64,000 nt of DNA from Rehmannia glutinosa (taxonomy: Eukaryota > Streptophyta > Magnoliopsida > Lamiales > Orobanchaceae). The DNA is taken from positions 60,581,950 to 60,645,949 of the forward strand of contig CM071928.1 of the NCBI GenBank assembly GCA_016081115.2. The letters run 5' to 3'. Below are positions 55,264 to 64,000 of the stretch, piece after piece. The notes beneath the pieces were generated by a model. That model did no database searches. It had not been told where the DNA came from and was given only the letters and a program-made list of their open reading frames with translations. The translations under genes and the position numbers were made by a program. Every line of letters starts with the position of its first letter. Position 1 is the stretch's first letter.

Positions 55264-58200
55264 TCATTCAATATGCATTATGCCTAACCGAGCTCGTATC
55301 GACGCAAAAGTCTCGGAAGATAGCGGTTTTGTAAAAATGTCCGCTAATTGATCTTGAGATGGTACAAAAGATATCTCAATTTTTCGTTTTGAAACACAAT
55401 CCCTTAGAAAATGATGTCGAATCTCAATATGTTTAGTACGGTTATGATGAACCGGGTTTTGAGCAATATTTATAGCGGATATATTATCACAAAAGATAGG
55501 AACACTTTCAAAAGAACATTTGTAATCCGCTAAGGTTTGTTTCATCCAAAGAAGTTGAGTACAACAAAAAGCTGCAGAAATGTATTCGGCTTCGGCCATT
55601 GAAAGTGAAACACAATTTTGCTTCTTTGAAAACCAAGAAACTAGGCAATCGCCTAAAATTGACATGATCCTAAGTACTTTTCCGATCATCAATATTTCCC
55701 GCATAATCCGAATCACTATAACCTCTAAGAGAAATTTTTTCATTCTTTGGATAGAATAAACCATATTGAATAGTGCCTTTCAAATATCGAAAAATCCTTT
55801 TAACGACACTCATATGAGATTCTTTGGGATTGCTTTGAAAACGAGCACATAGGCATACGACATGAAGAATATCCGGTCTACTTGCGGTTAAATAAAGTAA
55901 ACTACCAATCATACCTCGATATTTGGATTCATCAACCGGCTTGCCTTTTTCATCTTTGTCAATCTTGACGTTTTTTGCCATTGGGGTAGAGACGGTTCTT
56001 CCTTCTTCAATGCCAAATTTCTTCAAAAGCTCCTTTGTATATTGTGATTGTGAAATAGAAATTCCTTCCTGGCATTGCTTAATTTGAAGTCCAAGGAAGA
56101 AGTTGAGCTCCCCCATCATGCTCATTTCAAATTCACCTTGCATTAACTTAGAAAATTTCTTGCACAAGGATTCATTAGTAGCACCAAAAATAATATCATC
56201 AACATAAATTTGCACTAATAAGCAATCTTGCCCTTTTTCAAAAACAAAGAGAGTAGTATCAACTTTACCTCTTGTAAAACCATTTTGCAAAAGAAAAGAG
56301 CTAAGTCTATCATATCATGCACGTGGTGCTTGTTTTAAACCATATAAGGCCTTTTTAAGTTTATAAATATCATTTGGCCTAGAAACATTTTCAAACCCCG
56401 GAGGTTGTTTTACATAGACTTCTTCTTGAATAATACCATTTAGAAAAGCGGATTTAACATCCATTTGGTAAAGCTTGAAATTTTTAAAACAAGAATAGGC
56501 AAGTAAAATACGAATAGCTTCTAAACGTGCTACGGGTGCAAATGTTTCATCATAATCAATACCTTCTTCTTGACAATAACCTTGAGCTACTAACCTTGCT
56601 TTGTTTCGAACAATATTGCCTTGGTCATCGAGCTTGTTCCGAAATACCCATTTTGTACCAATAATGGTTTGAGATGGAGGACAAGGTACTAATTCCCATA
56701 CATCATTCCTTTCAAATTGATTCAACTCCTCTTGCATTTCTAAAAACCAATCCTCATCTTCAATGGGCTCTTTTTGAGATATAATAGCTTTCTCGGCAAA
56801 TTTTCCTCGAGTCATTACTTTATCAAGGGGATCACCAATAATAAGATATTTTGGGTGACCTCCCTTAAATTTCAATGCTATGGGAAGATTCAAAGTATCA
56901 CCTTTATCTTCTTGAAGAACATTTGAGCTTGAATGTTGATCATTTTGAGTATCATCTTGAACAATGGGTTCAACAATATCCTCTTCATCACTTTCATCAT
57001 TGGGTATTCTTCAACACCCGAAGCTTCATTGAATTTGACATGGATGGATTCTTCAACAACCCCACTAGTCTTATTGTAAACCCGATATGCTTTGCTCTTT
57101 GTTGAATATCCCATAAATATCCCTTCATCGGCCTTAGGATCAAGTTTGTCCAATTGATCCTTGGTATTCAAAATAAAACATTTACATCCAAATATTTTGA
57201 AATAACTAATATTTGGAGTTCTTCCTTTCCAAAGCTCATATGGAGTTTTATTCATTTTAGGACGAATATAAACTCGATTAATGACATAGCAAATGCGGTA
57301 CTTACGGCTTGACCCAAAAATATTTTGGAAGTGAAAATTCATTGAGCATGGACCGACTCATTTCTTGAAGTGTCCGATTCTTCCTTTCGGCTACTCCATT
57401 TTGTTGAGGTGTCCTTGGAGCCGAAAAATTGTGACTATATCCCTTGGTTTCACAAAAGACTCTAAATTCTCCATCAAATTCTCCACCTCAATCACTTCGA
57501 ATAGACTTAATAGTATCTTCCTTTTCATTCTCAATAAGTCTACACAACTTAACAAACTCATTAACGGCATCACTTTTATTTGTAAGAGATAGAGCCCAAG
57601 TATATCTAGAAAAATCATCAACTATAACAAAAGTGTAATGTTTTCCACTTAGACTAGCCGTACCAATATCCCCATACAAATCAAGTTGAAGCATTTGTAG
57701 GGGTTTGGTAGTGGAAATTTCATTTTTGGGCTTAAAACTACTCTTAACTAATTTGTTCTTTTGACAAGTGTCACATAAGCCAAGATTTTCAAAATTCAAT
57801 TTGGGTAGTCCTTTTACATGTTGGTTTTTGTAAATAGTTTGCAAATTTTTATATCCAACATGTGCAAGTCGCCTATGCCATAAACTAGTTAAATCATTAT
57901 TAGCGACAAGACAAGAAACATTTTGACTAACCAAATCACTTGTACAAATTTTGTAAAGATTGCCTTTTCTAATTGCTTCACAAATTATTTTATCATTTTT
58001 GGAAATAAGGCATTTTTCTTTATTAAAAACAACATTATAATTTGAATCACAAAGTTGGCTAACACTTATCAAATTGAACTTAAGCCCTTCTACTAAAAGA
58101 ACATTACTAAGAGAGAAAGAAGAGTTACCAATTTCTCCATTTCCAAGAATTTTTCCTTTGCCATTGCCGAACATGACCATACCCTCTTCTTGGAGCTTGA

Positions 58201-58276
58201 TGTTGGTAAAAAGTTCTCTCTTTCCAGTCATATGGCGTGAACATCCGCTGTCCACGAGCCATTTTGAATCTTCCAT
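55264..58276 (-). pseudogene. Pol of element D: protease, integrase, RT, RNase H (few frameshifts)
   Basis: The piece 58,276-57,488 starts MEDSKWLVDSGCSRHMTG (protease active site DSG) and runs through the integrase zinc-binding part (LWHRRLAHVGYKNL, CDTCQKNK) and LQLDLYGD. Pieces 57,342-56,890 and 56,893-56,315 give the integrase tail (FGCKCFILNTKDQ, GIFMGYS) and the RT N-terminus (GTKWVFRNKLDDQG). Piece 56,290-55,670 has the catalytic YVDD at 56,206-56,195. Piece 55,764-55,264 is RNase H with AEAEYISA and CDNISAINIAQNP. Only about four frame breaks separate the pieces. Confidence 0.88.
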
Positions 58277-58323
58277 TGTTGTTATAGCCCCTATAACCTA
58301 CAAAGGAATTATTTTTAGGTACC

Positions 58324-59909
58324 CTATAATTTTGGGGTCCATGGGGTTAGCAATTTGAGACCTTTGGGTCTCCAATAATAGCTAAAATTATTCTTCAATT
58401 TACAATTGCTAGCATAGTGTCCATTCTTACCGCAATAAAAACAAGTAATAATACGAGGACTACTAGCACGTACAAAGGTTGGACCTTGGTCATTTTTCTT
58501 AAAATCATTTTGAAAAGGTTTGTAACCAAGTCCTAATTTAGAATGTTCACCTCTTTGTGCATCTAAATTTTTTGTGACTTTATCCGTACTTAAATGGAAT
58601 CGATGCACATCCTTTTTCAAATTTTCAATATCATTTGTGAGCGTTTGTTTTTCGGTTTCAAGAGTACGGACCATAGTAAGAGTAATAGCATGAGCCTTAT
58701 CAAGAGAATCATAAGAAGTAAATAATTTATCCTTTTCTAGTTTAAGCCTTTATGCTCATTTTTCAAATTCTTGTATTTAACAATCAAATTTTGAAACACA
58801 TTTTGCAATTCATCAAAATCACATTGTAATTTATCAACTAGGGAAGAAGATAAAGCATTAGAGTGTACCTCGATATTTTCATCGTCTATGGCCATAAGAC
58901 CATGTTCGGATTCTCCTTCCTCATAGGTTGTTTCAAGTAATTCTTCCCAAGTTTTGACATCCGCATTTAACGCCTTCTTTTTTGGAAAAGGTTTTTTCTT
59001 CTTTTGTTCCTCTTCCGCTAATTTTGGGCAATCGGCTATGTAGTGCCCGGATTTTCCGCATTTGAAACAAGAATTGTCTCTAGGCTTTCTTGCTTTATTT
59101 TTATTTACAAATTTTGCAAATTTTCTAACAAGAGCCGCCGTTTCTTCATAATCCTCATCACTAGCATAATAAACATTATTAGAAGAAGATGCTAAGCCTT
59201 TAATAATATTTTGCGTACCCGGTTTAGAGGTGGATGGTTGATAATTTTTCCTCTCCTTGAGATATACTTCATAAATGAGGAGGTTCCCAATGAGCTCATC
59301 AAACTTGAGTTTCTCAATATTTTGAGCTTTCGTGATTGCCGTCACCTTTTCGGACCATGAGCCGGGAAGGGCGTTCAATACCTTGATCACCTTGTCTTCT
59401 TCGGAGATGACCTTTCCAAGAGCCATAAGAGGATTGACAATGTTGTCAAGCCTTTCCACCATTTTTGATATGCTTTCACCATCATGCATATTGAAATTTT
59501 CAAAGTCTTTCACAAGCATTGTTTTTCTTGCTTGCTTCACTTTCTTTGTGCCCTCATAGATGGTTTCTAATTTTTCCCAAACTTCATGTGCCGACCTTAT
59601 GCCTCTTATACGATTATACTCGGTAGCGGTAAGAGAGCAATGCAAAATATTTAAAGCCTTACCGTTTAGGGAGAAGGCCTTCTTGTCATTTTCATTGAAC
59701 TCCTTGAATGGCTTGGGAGTTGTGGTGCCATCCTCCAATTTTGTTGTTGGTTGAGCAACTCCTTCAATGACCACATTCCAAATATCAAATCCACACCCTT
59801 GTAGAAAGCACTCCATACGGTCTTTCCAAAATGCGTAGTTGTTGGCGTCGAATAGTGGTGGCTTGTTGGTGGAGGCGCCGGTGGTGAGATAGCTTTCGTT
59901 CGTAGTCAT
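58324..59909 (-). pseudogene. Gag of element D (one main frameshift)
   Basis: A 390-codon frame starts MTTNESYLTTGAS at 59,909, with KDRMECFLQGCGFDIWN, a UBN2-type core, a zinc knuckle CFKCGKSGHYIADC and the start of a coiled coil. A frameshift near 58,737 leads to 58,674-58,324 with a second knuckle, CFYCGKNGHYASNC. Gag forms the particle that packages element RNA. Confidence 0.88.
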
Positions 59910-59950
59910 GGATCTTTCCTCTTTACTCGGAATGAGCTAGCCAAAGAGTT

Positions 59951-59966
59951 TGGCTTTGATACCACT
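59951..59966 (-). promoter_or_regulatory. Primer-binding site of element D
   Basis: The minus strand after the 5' LTR reads AGTGGTATCAAAGCC, matching the initiator tRNA-Met complement TGGTATCAGAGCC at 12 of 13 positions. Confidence 0.75.
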
Positions 59967-61314
59967 TGTTAGTCTAAGTGGCTACGATAATCTAGAGGGG
60001 GGTGAATAGATTATGCCGATTTTTCGCAAATCGCCCTCTTTTTCGAATGAACAAATAAATGACAAGAATGTAAGTGCAGAAAATAAACAACACTCGTCGA
60101 TTTAAAGAGGTTCAACCCACCTAGGGCCTAATCCTCTACCACCCCAGTATCTCCGGGATGGATTTCAAAAAGAAAAAAGATTTTATTAATTACCACAATT
60201 AATACAACACCACCTTTGAAGATTACCACAATCTTCTTACAACACCTTCAAGGAGATTACCACAATCTTCCTTCAACACCTATGAAGAGTACCACACTCT
60301 TCAACACCTAAGATCACCCAAGTGTGTTCTTACCACAAGAACACTAACAAGGATATCTTGTTTTGGATGATAGAAAAATTCAAGATTACAACTCAATAAA
60401 TGAAGTATACAAACTTTGAGTGCAAGTGTAATCAAGAACAAAAGCCAGACCTCAAGATTGTGCAAGTGCAAGAACTTGAGCTATTACAACAAGAATGTAA
60501 AAACGAGAGCTTGAAGAATTTTGCAGATTTCTTGTTGTATTGTATGCTTGTGTGTTGTGTATTTGTGTCTTCAAATCATCCTCTATTTATAGGAGAGTCT
60601 TCAAGATTGGATCTCCAATATAGGCTCCTCCTTCTTCACTTTTGTCTACAAAAAGAGGATCACAAGATGTAGAAATATTGTACAAAAATCAAAAGTAAAT
60701 CTTGCTCTCAAAAATTTCAAACAGCATAACTTTGCTGTCACAAAATAACATAGGGCGACCGGTTGCCCTGTTTAAGATTTCGAACATTTGAAAAAGATAG
60801 TGCGATCCAGGTACAGGTCGAAGGGGGGGTCGACCGATCGACTGGGGGGTGTGACCGGTCGCCCTAGGGTGCGACTGGTCGGCCCCGATCTTGACCGGTC
60901 CCCCTCTTCAAATTTTGTGTTTCAGAGTGTTCTGTTTCATTTACGCACTCTTCAGGTACAGGTTGACCTTTTGGGCGATCGGTCGACCTCCAATTTTAAA
61001 TGTTGTCCGATTTTTATCACAAATAAACTTCAAGAAATACTCCAAAAAATTAGTAAAAACATTTTAAATCACTTGGGAGTATTTAGACAACATTTATAAA
61101 TATTGTTTTCATGTAAAAATCAATTAACACAAAAATATCAAATATGTTGTCCAATTTTTTATCGAATAATAAACTCTAAGAAATACTCCAAGAATTAGTA
61201 AAAATATTTTAAAACTTTTAGGAGTATTTTGGACAACATACATAAACATTGTTTTGGTATAAAAACTCATTTAAACATAATCATCAAAATCTTGATAAAA
61301 ACATTTATCTAACA
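59967..61314 (-). repeat. 5' LTR of element D
   Basis: 1,348 bp. Minus-strand TATAAATA at 60,591-60,584. It is followed outside by aactcccctttttgat, a copy of the internal polypurine tract. Confidence 0.85.
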
Positions 61315-61379
61315 AACTCCCCTTTTTGATAGAAACACAAGTTTTTTTCCAAATATGTTTAGTTTACGTATAGTTAGGG

Positions 61380-61880
61380 TTAACTTCTACTTTGCATAAT
61401 TAGACATCAAATAATGCATATTTAGTTGTTTTGTTGGCACTGCTTTTTTTTAAAAATAAGACATAATTGAATATAACGTATTGCATGTTTTGTTATTCTC
61501 GCCTTTGCCGTATAAATAGGTTCAATGTAATGTAAATTTAGTTATGAAAATGAGATGTTGCTTTTGGAAATTATAAAAATGGGATGTTACATAATGTACT
61601 GCATATTTAGTTATTCCACACTGCATAGATAGTTTCTAGAGAATGCATAGTTAGTTGATTTTGTTGCATAGTTTATGATGTCTTGCATAGTTGTGTATAT
61701 TGTACTACATATTAGTTTTTTTACGTTGCATAGATAGTTTGCTTATAATGTATATTTAGTTGATTTTTGTTGCATATTTTCAAATATGTAATATCCTACA
61801 AATCTATGCATCGTTTCATAAGTATCTATACATCATTTCATAAGTATCTATGCATCATTTCATAAGTATCTATGCATCGT
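61380..61880. repeat. Degenerate array of tgcatagttagttg / aagtatctatgcatc words
   Basis: The words gcatagttag, gcatagatagttt and tttcataagtatctatgcatc recur at 20-40 bp spacing. Non-coding. Confidence 0.6.
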
Positions 61881-62135
61881 CTTATTCGTGAAAATTACAG
61901 TTATTAAAGAGTTTATGTTAATTGTCAGTTTCGAGTTCTCCATCGATGACTACACCATTGATGCTATTGGATAGAGTTTTTTCCACGATTGATGATTCAT
62001 CATCATGTTTCGAACTCACTGTTCGTTATTTCTCTGTAATATTGCACCGTTTTTTCTTGCCTTTTCTTTGTAATTTTCATGAACTGTAATTTTTGAGTTC
62101 TTCACAGTTTTTCTTATTTGCGTTGATGGAGGAAT

Positions 62136-62136
<1 letters not shown>

Positions 62137-62192
<56 letters not shown>
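62137..62192. repeat. (GA)n microsatellite
   Basis: Uninterrupted ag dinucleotides for about 55 bp. Confidence 0.95.
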
Positions 62193-62195
<3 letters not shown>

Positions 62196-62421
62196 TGTGA
62201 GAATGGGCTGGGGGCAGAGACAACACGTGAGATTGGGGGGAGATGTATGAGAGAGAGAGATTTGATTCTGTGTTTGTAACTACCTTGTTATGTTATTTTA
62301 CCCTACTACCCTTATGTTGATTAAATTAATGTTTTAATATATTTTTTATCCCTTAAATCATACCCATTGATTAATAGTGGGGGATGGTTGGGATTAGTCC
62401 ATTGTGTCTCACCTAGAGACA

Positions 62422-62485
62422 TGGTCTCACTTGATCCTCCCCCTATATATATATATTTATGTAGGGAGAGGATCCTGTGAGACCA
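62422..62485. repeat. Palindromic junction around a TA run
   Basis: tggtctcacttgatcctccccctata... is mirrored as ...tagggagaggatcctgtgagacca. It looks like the right end of one element abutting the left end of a related one at (TA)n. Similar end motifs occur at 52,690-52,717 and 63,484-63,545. Confidence 0.6.
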
Positions 62486-63502
62486 CCCTCCTACGTAAGA
62501 CCATAAGACCAAATCTAGACCATCAAAAACATAAATCAATGGCCAAGATCTAAATAAATCTATACAGCTTTTCATATGAAAATATTCATTGTAGGGGGTA
62601 AAATAGAAATCCAGCAAATTATATATAGTAACCGCTTCTTAAAAATTAGGGACGTGATCTTGTATTGATCATGTCCCCATAATCAAGAGATTCACCTTTC
62701 CTTTCTCTCCATTCCCATTCGAACCTGCAAATTATTCAAATATGGCAACATAATCATGCAACAATTAATGAAAGTATACAATTACACTAAACTAACTATA
62801 CATTAAAACATTACTAAATATACATAAATAATTAACTAAGTATACAATTACACTAAACTGCCTGTACATTAAAATATTACTAAGTATACAGAAACATTTA
62901 ACTAAGTATACAATTACATTGAACTAACTATACATTAAAATATTACTAAGTATACAAAAACATTTAACTACGTATACAATTACACTGAACTAAATACACA
63001 ATTCCACTAAATTACTTATATAACTAAGTATACAATTCCATTGAACTAACTATACAAATCCACAGAACTAAGTATATAAATTCACTAAACTACTTACTAA
63101 ACTACTTATATAACTAAGAATACTATTCCACTCAACCAAGTATACAAATCCACTGAACTAAATATACAATAAAACATGACTAAGTATACAAGTCCACTGA
63201 ACTAAGTATATAATAAAATGACTGTTCACAAATATGGCAGAAAGAAGTATCAATTTTAAAAAAACGCTTGCAGTTGATGATTTTTCCTCCCTAAAAATCG
63301 GGTAACTGAAATGGTAGGATTATGTTTCCTTAAAAATAGCTAATAACCGTCCAATTAACAAAACTGGTTAAATATAAAAGTACAATTATACCCTTATAAG
63401 CCTAAATTAACTAAAATGATCTACACCATCCAAAATTTAAATCAAGAGTCCATAAGTGTTCTTATGTACTAACCTAAAGGGATTGGTCTCATTTGAACCA
63501 AT

Positions 63503-63510
<8 letters not shown>
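62450..63510. mobile_element. TA-flanked element with ggatc...gagacca ends
   Basis: Starts tagggagaggatcctgtgagacca and ends tggtctcatttgaaccaatcc before an (AT)n run, so the ends are inverted. The interior is non-coding and dominated by a short-unit repeat. The superfamily is not assigned. Confidence 0.45.
62780..63210. repeat. Degenerate ~20-30-bp array (aactaagtatacaattacac)
   Basis: The words aactaagtatacaa, ttccactgaactaa and tacattaaaatattac recur more than fifteen times with drift. Non-coding. Confidence 0.75.

Positions 63511-63541
<31 letters not shown>
63505..63541. repeat. (AT)n microsatellite at the boundary between two elements
   Basis: An uninterrupted at run of about 37 bp; aggggaggggttatataggactc follows as the next element start. 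Confidence 0.9.
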
Positions 63542-63544
<3 letters not shown>

Positions 63545-63896
63545 GAGGGGTTATATAGGACTCAAACATTATATGAGTACATAAGACCAAATCCAGACCA
63601 CACATCTACCTATTTCAATGGCTATTATTAAATCTGTCTAATGTTTATAAAAAATATGATAAAACCGAAATGGAGGCAAATTAGTCCACATAAATTATAG
63701 GAGGGGGGACTAAATCTAGAAAATCCCATAAAAATAGGATGAGTTACCCACAATTGGTGGCATCTTTCTATCCGAATTGTTATCATAATCTCTACCAAAA
63801 ATCGATTCAGTCTTCTTCTCCACCAAGCCTGTTGTATAGAAAACTAAAACCCACAAATTCAAGTCGAACAATTGAAAAATCCAGCAACCAAAAAAA

Positions 63897-63941
63897 ATGG
63901 ATAACACATACGAGAATGCTTCAACACTCATGATCAACAAG
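63897..63941 (+). CDS. Possible first exon of a gene running off the window
   Basis: An ATG at 63,897 opens 15 codons (MDNTYENASTLMINK) ending in AAG|GTAACC, a good splice donor, after about 150 bp resembling a 5' UTR. No family is recognisable in so short a piece. Confidence 0.25.
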
Positions 63942-64000
63942 GTAACCGTAACATTTTATCACATTTCGACTGTTTAGTATGTCCATTTTCTTGTATTCAT

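Larger units (their letters stand above)
52718..61314 (-). mobile_element. Sirevirus-like Copia element D (minus strand)
   Basis: LTRs at 52,718-54,063 (3') and 59,967-61,314 (5') share the ends TGTTAGATAAATG...GACTAACA on the minus strand with element B. Gag and Pol lie on the minus strand and are less damaged than in element B. Flanks differ (caccc / aactc), so no target duplication is seen, and a polypurine-tract-like sequence lies outside the 5' LTR. Confidence 0.88.

Noticed and set aside
62321..62617. 98-codon minus-strand frame near the right end
   Set aside because: It crosses the palindromic joint of two repeats and shows no domain.

Overview
The window is nuclear DNA from a flowering plant, most likely a eudicot. 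The evidence is two spliced genes and one single-exon nuclear gene for a plastid protein, a caulimovirid endogenous virus, Ty1/Copia (Sirevirus-type) retrotransposons, and many Mutator, hAT and PIF/Harbinger-like elements. An asterid is a guess from the phospholipase D sequence. Host genes fill roughly a tenth of the window; most of the rest is repeats nested in repeats.

Layout. Position 1-99 may be one exon of a minus-strand gene. Positions ~180-10,870 hold an old, almost genome-length endogenous caulimovirid (minus strand, about 716-10,224). It has its tRNA-Met primer site, coat-, movement-, protease-RT-RNase H- and transactivator-like regions, and a 35S-like promoter. All coding regions are broken, and a solo LTR with a 5-bp target duplication interrupts the RT. 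The virus lies between two diverged inverted repeats, which lie inside TA-rich palindromic arrays. Positions 11,500-13,316 are a tandem duplication carrying a Mutator-like element (9-bp TSD) and a tRNA-derived SINE (17-bp TSD). A four-exon DNL/Zim17-type zinc-ribbon gene follows at 13,557-14,925.

Positions 16,335-29,730 are a minus-strand Copia element with near-identical LTRs and TSD ttaat. Its RNase H region is split by a plus-strand Sirevirus-like element (16,838-25,204). Plastocyanin is intact at 30,983-31,483; a near-perfect 25-bp hairpin lies about 440 bp upstream, and a three-level nest of DNA transposons begins about 400 bp downstream (31,893-34,040). A decayed RNase H-like fragment (34.6-35.0 kb) precedes a ten-exon phospholipase D-delta-type gene on the minus strand (41,382-35,335), which carries a 1-nt deletion in a G run.

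Positions 43,337-49,081 are a Tourist-like MITE split by an internally deleted Sirevirus-like element. One LTR of that element has received a hAT element and a pure poly(A) insertion with a 20-bp target duplication; the sister LTR keeps both empty sites. Positions 49,939-52,185 are a PIF-like element containing a plastid ndhF fragment. Positions 52,718-61,314 are a second large minus-strand Sirevirus-like element. The window ends in short-repeat arrays and TA-flanked elements.

Function. Plastocyanin carries electrons from cytochrome b6f to photosystem I. The zinc-ribbon protein is probably an organellar Hsp70 helper. The phospholipase D hydrolyses membrane phospholipids. The three genes show no sign of co-regulation. 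No RNA genes or CRISPR arrays were seen.
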